Shown one piece after another: positions 51,917-61,027 of a DNA stretch of 64,000 bases. Numbering within the stretch: the stretch's first letter is position 1; each line of letters starts with the position of its first letter. The DNA is from Succinivibrio sp. (GTDB lineage Bacteria > Pseudomonadota > Gammaproteobacteria > Enterobacterales > Succinivibrionaceae): assembly GCA_024693025.1 (NCBI GenBank), contig JAILLS010000068.1:1-64000 (forward strand), written 5' to 3'. The translations under genes were made by a program, and so were the position numbers. The notes beneath the pieces are model-generated. The model was not told the origin of the DNA and searched no databases. It saw only the letters and a list, made by a program, of their open reading frames with translations.

Positions 51917-54900
51917 TTAGTCTTCGATAGCTGCAGCTACCTCTTTTTCAAGCTTCTTCTGCTTGTGCTCCTGCTTCTTCATTTTCTCCTCAGGCGGAAT
52001 GTACTTAGTGAAGTAACGCATGATCAGGACGAAGAATACCGGCACAAAGAAGATAGCCAGCAGCGTAGCCGAGAGCATGCCGCCGATCACGCAGATACCG
52101 ATTTCATTACGGCCTGCCGCACCTGCACCAGAACTGATGGCCAGAGGCAGCACACCTAAAATGAAGGCCATGGAGGTCATGAGAATCGGGCGGAATCTGA
52201 TTCTGGCGGCCTTTACTACCGCTTCAGTCAGATGCTCACCATGGTCATAGAGTTCCTTGGCAAACTCTACGATCAGAATCGCGTTCTTGGCTGACAGACC
52301 CACCGTAGTCAGCAGACCTACCTGGAAATAGACGTCATTGCGCAGGGAGGTGGCAACCGGCAGATACTGCGTGAGCAGTGCGGCAAGAACCGCACCGATA
52401 ATGCCTAATGGCACCACGAGCATGACGGCAAACGGAATCGACCAGGACTCGTAAAGGGCTGCTAAGGAGAGGAACACGATTAACAGTGACACGGTATAGA
52501 GCATTGGCGCCTGATCACCAGACAGCTTTTCCTGGAAGGACACACCATTCCAGGCAATACCGTAGCCTAGAGGCAGAACCTCATCAGCTATGCGCTGCAT
52601 TTCAGCCATGGCCTCACCAGTGGAGATGCCTGGAGCCGGAGCACCTTGAATATTGATGGCAGACACACCGTTAAAGCGTTCAAGACGCGGTGAGCCATAG
52701 GTCCATTCAATGGTGGCAAAGGCTGAGAAAGGCACCATTTCGCCATGGCTGTTCTTCACGTACCATTTGTTGAGATCATTCTCAGTCATACGGTATGGGG
52801 CATCAGCCTGCAGGAAGATCTTCTTGACGCGGTTGCGATCCATGAAGTTTGCCAGATAATGCGAACCCCAGGCAACAGACAGCGTATGGTTGATATTGTT
52901 GACTGACAGACCATAGGACATGGCTTTTTCGTAGTCAAGCTTAAGACGCAGCTGCGGGGTATCATCCTGACCGTTGGCACGTACCTGCACCAGCTTTGGT
53001 GAAGCCTGTGCTGCCCGCAGATAGTCAGTTCTCACCTTCATCAGTGCGTCATGACCTAATCTGGCGTTATCCTGCAGATACAGATCAAAGCCTGAAGCGG
53101 TACCTAATTCAGGAATAGCCGGAATATTGAAGGCAAAGACCAGACCGTTGCGGATGCCCAGCAAAGGCATGATGGCACGCTGCGCAATCGCGTCAGCATG
53201 CTGCGTTCGTGATTTACGCAGTGACCAGTCTTTAAGCTGGATAAAAGCCATACCGGTATTCTGGCCCTGTCCAGCAAAGGAGAAGCCCACGATGGAGTTC
53301 AAGGCGTTGACATTGTCTTTTTCCACATCGGTGAAGTAATTAATGGCCTGCTGCAGTACACCCTTGGTTTTTTCTATGGTGGAGCCAGCCGGCAGGGTTG
53401 CCATACACATCAGCACGCCCTGATCTTCATTGGGCAGGAAGGCTGAAGGAATGCGGTTAAAGCAGAACACCAGGGCAGCGCAGATACCGGCATAGATGAG
53501 CAGCTGCAGTTTAAGGGTTTTGATAACCTTGTAGACACTCTTCTGATAGGCTTCATTAGACCAGCTGAAGACCTTGTTGAAGACATCAAGTCCCTTATGG
53601 ATTGGGATCAGGATGATATTCAGCAGGTGTTCAGCATATGCGAGCAGCTTATTCGGAGATTTCTCTTTGAGCTCTGCCGGAGTCTTCAGGAAGGTGGCGC
53701 ACAAAGCCGGGGTCAGAATGATGGCGATCAGTACCGAGAGCACCATGGCTGACACGATGGTAATGGAGAACTGGCGGTAAATCACACCGGTGGAACCGCC
53801 AAAGAAGGCCATTGGCACAAACACTGCCGAGAGCACCAGGGCAATGCCTACCAGAGCGCCTGTAATCTGCTCCATGGATTTGACCGTCGCCTGTTTAGGC
53901 GTGAGATTGGGCTCCTCATGCAGAATACGTTCGACGTTTTCTACCACCACAATGGCGTCGTCCACGAGCAGACCGATGGCCAGCACCAGACCGAACATGG
54001 TGAGCGTATTGATAGAGAAGTTGAGGGCCGCCATGATCGCAAAGGTACCTAAGAGCACAACCGGCACCGTAATAGACGGGATCAGGGTGGCTCTGAAATT
54101 CTGCATGAACACATACATGATGATGACCACGAGAATAATCGCTTCGATCAGGGTATGGAATACCTCATTGATGGATACTTCAATAAACTCAGTGGTGTCA
54201 TAAGGATAGACGATTTCACACCATTCAGGGAAATATGGACGCAGACTTTCAATTAGGGCCTTGACACGCTTGGCAGTATCGAGCGCGTTGGCACCTGAGG
54301 AGAGACGTACGGCCACACCGGAGGCAACATGTCCGTTATAGCGGCCGTCATAGTTATAGGATTTCTCACCCAGTTCAATTCTGGCCACATCCTTTAAGTG
54401 TACCTTGGTACCATCAGGGTTGACGCGCAGCAGAATGTTTTCAAATTCCTGCGTGGTTTCAAGATATTTCTGTCCCGTGATGGTGTAGGCATACATCTGA
54501 CCTGGCATAGCCGGTGTGCCGCCTAGGGAACCATAGGTAACCTGAGCATTCTGCGCCTGAATGGCATCCTCAATTTCTCCGATGGAGAGGGCAAATTTCT
54601 GCAGTTTTTCAGGATCAAGCCAGATACGCATAGCGTACTCTGCACCAAAGAGGATGGAGGAACCTACGCCTTCGACACGAGCTAATGGCTCAAGCACATT
54701 GGCGGCCAGAAAGTCTGAGATATCTCCGTTGTTATGATCATTATCTTTGGAATAGACACCTAAAATCAGCAGGAAGGCATCGGTAGACTTGGAGACATCC
54801 ACACCGTTCTGCTGCACAGTGGATGGCAGCGAGGACTGTGTCTGCTGCATCTTGTTCTGCACCTGCACCTGTGCAATATCCGCATCGGTTCCAGGCTCAA

Positions 54901-55180
54901 AGGTAATGGTGATGGAGGAGTTGCCATAGGAGTCAGAGCTTGCCGACATGTACATATAGCCGTCAAGGCCGGTCATGTTCTGCTCAATAATCTGAGTTAC
55001 CGCTCTCTCTACCGTGGCGGCATCTGCACCAGGATAATTGGATCGGATAGACACTGAAGGCGGTGCAATGGTCGGATACTGCGAGATTGGCAGGGTTGCC
55101 ACAGAAAGGGCACCTGCCAGCATGATTACGATTGCAATCACCCATGCAAAAATAGGACGATCAATAAAAAAACGTGCCAT
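51917..55180 (-). CDS. acrB: RND multidrug efflux pump inner-membrane subunit (AcrB family, HAE1)
   Basis: AcrB exports drugs, bile salts and dyes using the proton gradient. The 1087-residue protein begins MARFFIDRPIFAWVIAIVIM and has the TM4 proton-relay Asp pair in GLLVDDAIVVVENVERI. GGSTGVIYRQFSITIV and the second-half FAKELYDHGE region also fit. It is about 38 residues longer than E. coli AcrB (1049), mainly by a Lys/Glu-rich C-terminal tail (KMKKQEHKQKKLEKE). It starts seven bases after acrA. No outer-membrane TolC gene is in the window. Confidence 0.95.
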   Translation of the reverse strand: MARFFIDRPIFAWVIAIVIMLAGALSVATLPISQYPTIAPPSVSIRSNYPGADAATVERAVTQIIEQNMTGLDGYMYMSASSDSYGNSSITITFEPGTDADIAQVQVQNKMQQTQSSLPSTVQQNGVDVSKSTDAFLLILGVYSKDNDHNNGDISDFLAANVLEPLARVEGVGSSILFGAEYAMRIWLDPEKLQKFALSIGEIEDAIQAQNAQVTYGSLGGTPAMPGQMYAYTITGQKYLETTQEFENILLRVNPDGTKVHLKDVARIELGEKSYNYDGRYNGHVASGVAVRLSSGANALDTAKRVKALIESLRPYFPEWCEIVYPYDTTEFIEVSINEVFHTLIEAIILVVIIMYVFMQNFRATLIPSITVPVVLLGTFAIMAALNFSINTLTMFGLVLAIGLLVDDAIVVVENVERILHEEPNLTPKQATVKSMEQITGALVGIALVLSAVFVPMAFFGGSTGVIYRQFSITIVSAMVLSVLIAIILTPALCATFLKTPAELKEKSPNKLLAYAEHLLNIILIPIHKGLDVFNKVFSWSNEAYQKSVYKVIKTLKLQLLIYAGICAALVFCFNRIPSAFLPNEDQGVLMCMATLPAGSTIEKTKGVLQQAINYFTDVEKDNVNALNSIVGFSFAGQGQNTGMAFIQLKDWSLRKSRTQHADAIAQRAIMPLLGIRNGLVFAFNIPAIPELGTASGFDLYLQDNARLGHDALMKVRTDYLRAAQASPKLVQVRANGQDDTPQLRLKLDYEKAMSYGLSVNNINHTLSVAWGSHYLANFMDRNRVKKIFLQADAPYRMTENDLNKWYVKNSHGEMVPFSAFATIEWTYGSPRLERFNGVSAINIQGAPAPGISTGEAMAEMQRIADEVLPLGYGIAWNGVSFQEKLSGDQAPMLYTVSLLIVFLSLAALYESWSIPFAVMLVVPLGIIGAVLAALLTQYLPVATSLRNDVYFQVGLLTTVGLSAKNAILIVEFAKELYDHGEHLTEAVVKAARIRFRPILMTSMAFILGVLPLAISSGAGAAGRNEIGICVIGGMLSATLLAIFFVPVFFVLIMRYFTKYIPPEEKMKKQEHKQKKLEKEVAAAIED

Positions 55181-55187
55181 AGTTCAC

Positions 55188-56387
55188 CTAGCCTTGCTTG
55201 CCCTGTGCATTTGGAGCTGCGGCAGGAGCAGAATTGCCCGGAGCAGCATTGAGAGGTTTACCGTTTTCCAGCGGAGTTACAGGCATGCCAGGGTGAATTT
55301 TCTGAGTGTTGGAATAGATCACGCGATCCCCAGGATTTAAGCCTTCGGTAACCATATAGTATTTGTCAAAAGGAACAGAAACCTTGATATTGACGCGTTT
55401 GACCATATTCTTCTCATCCAGCACGTAAGCATAGGTTGTACCGCCGGCTTCACGCTGGACTCCGTCAGCATAGACCACCACGGCATCCGGGGTAATACCC
55501 TGATTGATATCGCCGCGCAGGAACTGTGAAGGCAGGATCTGATGGTCAGGGTTTGGCAGCAGTACACGCAGATTGACCATGCCGGTAGATTCGTCCACGG
55601 TAACCTCGGCAAATTCTACGGTGCCCTGATGCGGGTATTTCTGGCCGTTGTTGAAGAAAATGTCCACACTGGCCTTGCCGTCAGCATTCTGACGCAGTTT
55701 GCCCTTGCTCATGTTCTGACGCAGCTGCATATGCTCTTCCACGGTCTGACCCAGGTCAACATAGATAGGGTTTAACTGCTGAATCGTAGTCAGAGGATTA
55801 GCCTGCTGCGCGGAGACCAGAGCACCTTCAGTGACAGTGGAACGGCTGATGGTACCTGAAATAGGCGCATACACCTTGGTGTAATTCAAGTTAATCTTGG
55901 CCTGACGTACCGCAGCCTCACTGGCCTGGACACTTGCCTTGGCGGCTAAATATGCAGCCTCAGCATCGTCATAATCCTGTTTTGAAACCGCTTTCTGCTG
56001 AAGCAGGGAGGCATAGCGCTGAGCCTTGAGCTGATTGGTATGTAGGGTTGCCTTAGCGCTGGCTAGGGAAGCTTCAGCCGAGGCAAGATTAGCTTCATAA
56101 ACTGAAGGATCAATCTGGTAGAGCTGATCACCCTGCTGTACTGTAGAACCTTCGATGAACAGACGTTTCTGAATAATGCCGCCTACCTGTGGTCGTACCT
56201 CTGCCTTGCGGGTAGGGTTGGCACGGCCGGTCAGATGTGAGATGACCGGAACATCCATGGTAGTGACCGTAAAGATATCTACAGGGAGAGCCATACGCTG
56301 CTGCGGAGCGTTTTCTTGACCACAGCCGACTAATAAGGCACTGCAAACCAGCACATAGGGGGCTTTTTTTAAGAGAGATGTGAACAT
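55188..56387 (-). CDS. acrA: RND efflux periplasmic adaptor lipoprotein (AcrA family)
   Basis: AcrA joins AcrB to the outer-membrane channel. The 399-residue protein has a lipoprotein signal with lipobox LLVGC (Cys22), then VRPQVGGIIQKRLFIEGSTV (biotinyl-lipoyl half). A coiled coil (about 95-160, Ala/Glu-rich ASAEASLASAKATL) follows, then YTKVYAPISGTISRSTVTEG and beta-barrel/MP domains. The C-terminal tail is Ala/Pro/Asn-rich. It is the first gene of acrAB, with an operator dyad and promoter upstream. Lgt (27617) would lipidate it. Confidence 0.95.
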   Translation of the reverse strand: MFTSLLKKAPYVLVCSALLVGCGQENAPQQRMALPVDIFTVTTMDVPVISHLTGRANPTRKAEVRPQVGGIIQKRLFIEGSTVQQGDQLYQIDPSVYEANLASAEASLASAKATLHTNQLKAQRYASLLQQKAVSKQDYDDAEAAYLAAKASVQASEAAVRQAKINLNYTKVYAPISGTISRSTVTEGALVSAQQANPLTTIQQLNPIYVDLGQTVEEHMQLRQNMSKGKLRQNADGKASVDIFFNNGQKYPHQGTVEFAEVTVDESTGMVNLRVLLPNPDHQILPSQFLRGDINQGITPDAVVVYADGVQREAGGTTYAYVLDEKNMVKRVNIKVSVPFDKYYMVTEGLNPGDRVIYSNTQKIHPGMPVTPLENGKPLNAAPGNSAPAAAPNAQGKQG

Positions 56388-56464
56388 ATACCATGAATCC
56401 TAAAAGAGAACGGGTAAAATCTACAGCGGTTAAATTGTTTGAAATTTAACGAAAAACTTTTCTT

Positions 56465-56533
56465 ATTATAACATAAAAACAAAAAAACATACAGGTGTGT
56501 ATTTATATGAGATAAATAATATCTGTATGTTTT
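56465..56533 (-). promoter_or_regulatory. acrAB promoter and operator dyad
   Basis: A consensus -10 TATAAT (56465-56470, read leftwards) has a weak -35 TGTATG (56488-56493) at 17-base spacing. The -35 lies inside one arm of a perfect 11-bp inverted repeat, AAAACATACAG (56484-56494) / CTGTATGTTTT (56523-56533). A second, smaller dyad ATACA-GGTG-TGTAT (56489-56502) overlaps it. CATACA half-sites recall TetR-type AcrR operators (TACATACA). No acrR-like gene is in the window. Confidence 0.65.
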
Positions 56534-56585
56534 CTTAATTAAAAAATAAGCAGCATATAGCTCGTCAGAAAAAGAGCTTCAGGCA

Positions 56586-57095
56586 TTAGAATTCAGGATT
56601 TTCGCGCAGCTTGCCATCCTCGGTAAGTCCCACTGAAGCGGCATCGATGCCGTATTTAGCGATAAATTCAGCGTTTTCAGGAAGAGGGCGCGGACGGCCG
56701 TTATGATCTACCGCCACATAGGTGACGGTGGCCTCGGTGACCTTATGGCGCTCTGAGCGTTCCTCTTCAGGATCCGGGATAAATTTCTTAACCCAGATTT
56801 CGATTTTAACCTTGAGCGAGGTGTGTCCCAGATGGACACAGCGTCCGTAACAGCACACCACATCACCTACCGCAACCGGCTTGAGAAAGGACATGCCGTC
56901 AACCGCCACGGTTACCACACGGCCATTGGCAACTTCTCTGGCTAAAATGGCACCTGAAATGTCAATCTGCGACATAATCCATCCGCCGAAGATATCACCT
57001 GCAGGGTTGGTATCTCCCGGCATAGCCAGCGTTCTCAAGAGCAGGTTGCCGACAGGAGGTCTGGAATCAGGATCTACACAGGCTGAGTTAGTCAT
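56586..57095 (-). CDS. yciA: Acyl-CoA thioesterase YciA family
   Basis: YciA hydrolyses acyl-CoA esters of broad chain length. The 169-residue hotdog-fold protein has LRTLAMPGDTNPAGDIFGGW (catalytic Asp), VVTVAVDGMSFLKPVAVGDVV and the closing TEATVTYVAVDHNGRPRPLP motif. All are very close to E. coli YciA (132), but it has an extra C-terminal 30 residues. It is the last gene of the leftward acyltransferase-SQS-dsbA-yciA set, 23 bases after dsbA. A weak hairpin (AGCTC 56559-56563 / GAGCT 56574-56578) and an A-run on the plus strand follow its stop. Confidence 0.93.
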   Translation of the reverse strand: MTNSACVDPDSRPPVGNLLLRTLAMPGDTNPAGDIFGGWIMSQIDISGAILAREVANGRVVTVAVDGMSFLKPVAVGDVVCCYGRCVHLGHTSLKVKIEIWVKKFIPDPEEERSERHKVTEATVTYVAVDHNGRPRPLPENAEFIAKYGIDAASVGLTEDGKLRENPEF

Positions 57096-57118
57096 ATTCT
57101 TATTCCTCAGAATCTAAA

Positions 57119-57787
57119 TTAAGGTTGGGTTAGCAGAAAGCTGATGATGTCGATCAGATCCTGCACGGTGTCAAGCTTTTCCATATGAATATAGTACTTG
57201 CCGTTGACCATGAGCTCTGGCACCGCTTCAAGCTTATATTTTTCGCAGAGCTTTTCATATTCACTCTGCTGTCCCTGCACCGGGAAGGAGTTGAATTCCT
57301 GATTGAATTTACTCTCTTCGATGCCGAGGCTTTCGAACATTTTGACTAAGTCCTCATGTTCCTGGGGGATGGCATCATCGAGGTGAATTCTTTTCATGAG
57401 CTCGTTATAGAACTCCTGCTCAAGTCCATGATTTTTGGCAATTACATAGGCGCGCTGAGATTCTGCTCCCATTTCTCCGCCTAAGATTCCGACCGGATTG
57501 CGGATGAATTCAGCCTGATCTGCAAAGTGTCTGGCGACCATGTCAAACGGCTCTGACAGACTGAAACAGTGACCGCACCAGAATGAGAAAAATTCTCGAA
57601 TCTCAGGTTTGGCGGTTTTCTCTTCAGCGCGGATTTCATAATCAGTGCCTAAGACATAGTTCTTCGCTTTCTGGGCAACCTCAGGTGAGCCAGAGGCCAC
57701 CTCGGCAGCATTTGTAAGGTTGGAGGACAGGCACATGCACAGGATGGCAATCAGACTGCCCAAAATTTTAAATTTTCTATATTTCAT
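57119..57787 (-). CDS. dsbA: DsbA-family thiol:disulfide oxidoreductase with CGHC active site
   Basis: DsbA introduces disulfides into exported proteins. The 222-residue protein has a signal peptide (cleavage after NLTNA, about residue 27). Its thioredoxin fold has an inserted helical domain, the active site FFSFWCGHCFSLSEP (Cys71, Cys74) and the cis-Pro loop AVPELMVNG (Pro190). The dipeptide between the cysteines is Gly-His, as in protein disulfide isomerase, rather than Pro-His of E. coli DsbA. Clients could include the Cys-paired Sel1 protein at 30016. It lies 17 bases after the squalene-synthase-like gene. No dsbB is in the window. Confidence 0.9.
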   Translation of the reverse strand: MKYRKFKILGSLIAILCMCLSSNLTNAAEVASGSPEVAQKAKNYVLGTDYEIRAEEKTAKPEIREFFSFWCGHCFSLSEPFDMVARHFADQAEFIRNPVGILGGEMGAESQRAYVIAKNHGLEQEFYNELMKRIHLDDAIPQEHEDLVKMFESLGIEESKFNQEFNSFPVQGQQSEYEKLCEKYKLEAVPELMVNGKYYIHMEKLDTVQDLIDIISFLLTQP

Positions 57788-57804
57788 AATGCGTTAATAC
57801 CAAT

Positions 57805-58842
57805 CTAGCTAGACTGTGTCAGACTTTGGATTAAGGCCTTAAGATCACAGTCCCAGTGCGAGACCTTAGCACGTAAGGCTTTAGGGTCACGCTGCTCATG
57901 CGGCAGACCTTGGCTGACTGAGCGAAACAGCCAGGTTGTCAGCCAGTTTGACCAAGCACATAGCTTACACAAAATATACAACTTTTTGACCTGCTGATGA
58001 GTGATTTTTGCCTGCTGCTCCTGTGGATTTTTCAGGATAACCTGCAGGGTGGCACTGGCCATGACGATATTGAGCAGGCAGAACTGTCTGATTCCGGCAT
58101 CCCGTTGCGGAATGGTCTTGATATAAGAGAGAGAATCCTCAAGATGTCCCTGAGTCAGTGCAAGGTAGTGCAGAAGCTCCTGTTCATCGCTGAAGCATTC
58201 CTTAGGCAGAAAATAGGCATTGCGGGTCTGGTCGGTAAAGCGGTCCTTTAGGATATTGGTTAACTGCAAACCTTCACCAAAGCTTACTGACAGGGTAATA
58301 TGCTCTGTCTTGTTAATCTTCCTGTCATAGGCGGCAAAGAGACAGGCCAGGGTTTCTCCCACAACTCCTGCCACGGAATAGCAGTAATGATCGACATCAT
58401 CAAGCGTACTGATGGCACGTCCCGCTACTGATTCAGCCATACCGAGGCACAGGATGGCCACGCCCCGCGCGATGATCTGCGTATAGACCTCAGGAAAACT
58501 GAGGGTGCGTGCCACCACGGCAGGCAGTTCTTCAAACAGCTCAAGCTCTGCAGGCTTGGCGCCCTTGCGTACCAGATCACAGCCCTGCTGATGTAAAGAC
58601 TTAAGCTGCTGCTCATCCCTGAAATTATCGGCACAGTAACTGCCAAAGGCGGTCAGCCAGGCTACCTTCTGCTCCTTGGTGCAGAGCGGATCATCCTCAA
58701 CCGTATCAGCAATGCGGCAGAGCAGATAGGCATTGGCCACACAGTCAGTCAGAAAGTGCGGGAACATCGGAATAGTGAGAGCAAAGGTTCTGGACACCTT
58801 CTGCAGATGTGCATCCTGCTCGGCAAAACTTAACATATTCAT
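57805..58842 (-). CDS. Squalene/phytoene synthase family protein
   Basis: Such enzymes join two prenyl diphosphates head to head. The 345-residue protein has the first Asp-rich motif LCRIADTVEDD (Asp46, Glu49-Asp50), the STLDDVDHYCYSVAGVVGE region, and the second motif GLQLTNILKDRFTDQTRN (Asp200, Asp204). The DTVEDD form is that of squalene synthases rather than phytoene synthases. C-terminal hydrophobic residues may bind membrane. It starts two bases after the acyltransferase stop. No cyclase or carotenoid gene is in the window, so the product (squalene, dehydrosqualene or other) is open. Confidence 0.82.
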   Translation of the reverse strand: MNMLSFAEQDAHLQKVSRTFALTIPMFPHFLTDCVANAYLLCRIADTVEDDPLCTKEQKVAWLTAFGSYCADNFRDEQQLKSLHQQGCDLVRKGAKPAELELFEELPAVVARTLSFPEVYTQIIARGVAILCLGMAESVAGRAISTLDDVDHYCYSVAGVVGETLACLFAAYDRKINKTEHITLSVSFGEGLQLTNILKDRFTDQTRNAYFLPKECFSDEQELLHYLALTQGHLEDSLSYIKTIPQRDAGIRQFCLLNIVMASATLQVILKNPQEQQAKITHQQVKKLYILCKLCAWSNWLTTWLFRSVSQGLPHEQRDPKALRAKVSHWDCDLKALIQSLTQSS

Positions 58843-58844
58843 AT

Positions 58845-59756
58845 TTATTTTTTTTCGGTGGTCTGATGTAACTTTTCGATAAGCTCGTCCTTTTCGGTCC
58901 AGAGCTTGCGCATATAAAGAGTAAAGTCATGCTTGTAGACTTTATCTTCAAGATAATCCCCCTGAGTTTCTGCAGATGGTTTGATAATCTGAATATCAGC
59001 ATAAATATCAGACAGTCTGCCGCACATTAAATCAATAAACGGTTTGTGCGGATACTGATTGTTGGGGTAGTAAAGGGTGGTGTTTAAAATGACATCAATC
59101 TCTTTGCCGATTTGCGAGAGGGCAATGGCCAGAGAGGCAACCTTTGGCGGCATCAGGTGCTTATAAGGAGAACGGGCCAGCTTGGCCTTGTCCGGAGTAT
59201 ATCTCGTGCCCTCGACGAAGTTTATAAGTGAAGTCGGGGCGAAGGCAAGACGGCGGCAGGCAGCCTTGGTAGTTTCAATATCCTTGAGGCGCAGTTCAGG
59301 ATTCTTGAGCAGCTTCTCCTTAGGGTAGCGGCGCAGAAAAGGCATGCCCAGAGCATAGCAGGCAAGTCCGACCAAAGGAATATAGATCAGTGAATGCTTC
59401 ATAAAGAACTTGGTGGTCGGAATATGGCCGCGATAGATCGTACTTAAAATCAGAATATCTGCCCAGCTTAAATGGTTTGAGATAACGACACAGGAGTTTT
59501 TGACCTCGGGAATGGGATCTCCTGAGATATGCCATTTTAGGGGATTGGTCAGATGCATAATCAGAGTATTGTTAAAGACCCAGTATCTATAGAGCAGCAG
59601 ATTGGTTTGTTCAATCAGGGCGGTCACTGCATGAACCGGAATTAAAAAACGCAGAATGCCGAGCAGCATAATCGGCAGTGACAGGATGATAGAATTGCCG
59701 GGGATCAGAATGATATTGATAATGAACAGAATCGGAGCAGGTAAAAAAGAAAGCAT
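58845..59756 (-). CDS. yihG: 1-acyl-glycerol-3-phosphate-type acyltransferase (YihG-like)
   Basis: The 303-residue membrane protein has hydrophobic N-terminal segments (about 5-45). The PlsC motifs follow: VISNHLSWADILIL (H-x4-D), FLRRY and INFVEGTRYTP (EGTR). Later, HLMPPKVASLAIAL fits the LCLAT/YihG type. It would move an acyl chain onto lysophosphatidic acid or a related lipid. It is the first gene of the leftward set and is divergent from ilvE. The last residues overlap no other gene; the squalene-synthase-like gene follows at once. Confidence 0.88.
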   Translation of the reverse strand: MLSFLPAPILFIINIILIPGNSIILSLPIMLLGILRFLIPVHAVTALIEQTNLLLYRYWVFNNTLIMHLTNPLKWHISGDPIPEVKNSCVVISNHLSWADILILSTIYRGHIPTTKFFMKHSLIYIPLVGLACYALGMPFLRRYPKEKLLKNPELRLKDIETTKAACRRLAFAPTSLINFVEGTRYTPDKAKLARSPYKHLMPPKVASLAIALSQIGKEIDVILNTTLYYPNNQYPHKPFIDLMCGRLSDIYADIQIIKPSAETQGDYLEDKVYKHDFTLYMRKLWTEKDELIEKLHQTTEKK

Positions 59757-59872
59757 AGACTAAGGTCTCACCATAATATAGAAGTTAAACTGAAAATATA
59801 GGCAAAAATGAGGGATCTGTAAAGCAGTAAGTAAGGCAGCTGTTAAATTTTGCAAAAAATGGAACATAACTT

Positions 59873-59942
59873 AGATTGCATTCCGAAATATGATATATAA
59901 TGCAAATAACTTAGGGGAATGTGCAATCTCCTGCTTAGATTG
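59873..59942 (+). promoter_or_regulatory. Inverted-repeat control region upstream of ilvE
   Basis: AGATTGCATTCC (59873-59884) is mirrored by GGAATGTGCAATCT (59916-59929), identical in reverse complement except for an inserted TG. TTAGATTG recurs at 59935-59942. A TATATAAT sequence lies between the arms, so a bound protein would cover a promoter. No Ile/Val/Leu-rich leader peptide or attenuator precedes ilvE. Confidence 0.5.
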
Positions 59943-59992
59943 TCACTGCACAGATTTTTGCTTTTACAGCAGTTGTTAATGAGGGAGCTTAA

Positions 59993-60925
59993 ATGGCTAA
60001 CGCAAATCAGACTAAATATATATGGTTTAACGGAAAAATGGTGCCTTGGGAGAGTGCTACAGTTCACGTAACATCTCATGCACTGCACTATGGTTCTTCT
60101 GTTTTCGAGGGTATTCGCTGCTATAAGACCAATCAGGGACCACAGATTTTCCGTCTGCGTGAGCATATTGATCGCTTATTCAACAGTGCTAAGATTTATC
60201 GCTTCCCGGTCGCACAAACTAAAGAAGAGATTATGGATGCCTGCAAAAAGGTTATCAGTGAAAATGAATTGGAGTTTGGTTATATCCGTCCTCTGATCTT
60301 CATGGGTGAGGTTGGTCTGGGCGTTAAGTTTGCCAAAGACAGCAAGGCCGATGCCATGGTCTGCGCTATGCCTTGGGGTGCCTATCTCGGTGAGGAAGGT
60401 CTGAAGAAAGGCGTTAAGGTCTGCGTGTCTTCCTGGAGACGTTTAGCTCCGGATACCATTCCAACAGAAGCTAAGGCTGGCGGTAATTACCTCTCCTCCA
60501 TCCTGATTGCCAATGAGGCTACCAATAACGGTTATACCGAGGCTATTGCCCTGGATGTTAACGGTTATATTTCTGAGGGTTCAGGTGAGAATGTCTTCTT
60601 TGTGAAGGACGGCGAGCTGTATACCGCTCCATTCACCTGTGGCCTGCTGCCAGGTATTACCCGTGACTCCATTGTTCATCTGGCAGAGGATGTCTTAGGC
60701 CTTAAAGTTCATCAGCAGCCAATTCCAAGAGAGATGGTTTATCTTGCTGACGAAATCTTCTTCTCCGGTACAGCCGCAGAAATTACCCCGATTGCCAGCG
60801 TGGATGGCATTGATGTGGGTCCTGGCTATCGCGGTCCGATTACTGAGAAACTGCAGAACACCTTCTTTGATCTCGTAGGCGGCAAGCTTGCAGACAAGTG
60901 GGGCTGGCTGACTCCAGTTAAATAA
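59993..60925 (+). CDS. ilvE: Branched-chain amino acid aminotransferase
   Basis: IlvE carries out the last step of Leu, Ile and Val synthesis with PLP. The 310-residue fold-type IV enzyme (E. coli 309) has HALHYGSSVFEGIRCY, the PLP Lys in TEAKAGGNYLSSI (about residue 161), EAIALDVNGYISEGSGENVF and FFSGTAAEITPI. GAGGGAGC before the ATG supports the start. It leads the ilvE-ilvD-ilvA set; ilvG/ilvM, which precede it in E. coli, are absent. A hairpin region separates it from ilvD. Confidence 0.97.
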   Translation: MANANQTKYIWFNGKMVPWESATVHVTSHALHYGSSVFEGIRCYKTNQGPQIFRLREHIDRLFNSAKIYRFPVAQTKEEIMDACKKVISENELEFGYIRPLIFMGEVGLGVKFAKDSKADAMVCAMPWGAYLGEEGLKKGVKVCVSSWRRLAPDTIPTEAKAGGNYLSSILIANEATNNGYTEAIALDVNGYISEGSGENVFFVKDGELYTAPFTCGLLPGITRDSIVHLAEDVLGLKVHQQPIPREMVYLADEIFFSGTAAEITPIASVDGIDVGPGYRGPITEKLQNTFFDLVGGKLADKWGWLTPVK

Positions 60926-60931
60926 TCACGG

Positions 60932-60989
60932 TTCACCGCCTGGTGAAATGTTGTAATTAAAAACCCACTGCCTGCAAGGTTGTGGGTTT
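60932..60989 (+). terminator. Two hairpins between ilvE and ilvD
   Basis: TTCACC-GCCT-GGTGAA (60932-60947) is followed by AAACCCAC (60961-60968) / GTGGGTTT (60982-60989) and TTTCTTTG. The second looks like a modest intrinsic terminator and could reduce read-through from ilvE into ilvD. Confidence 0.6.
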
Positions 60990-61027
60990 CTTTGTATAAG
61001 TTAATCATTTGTTATTAAAGGTTTTAT

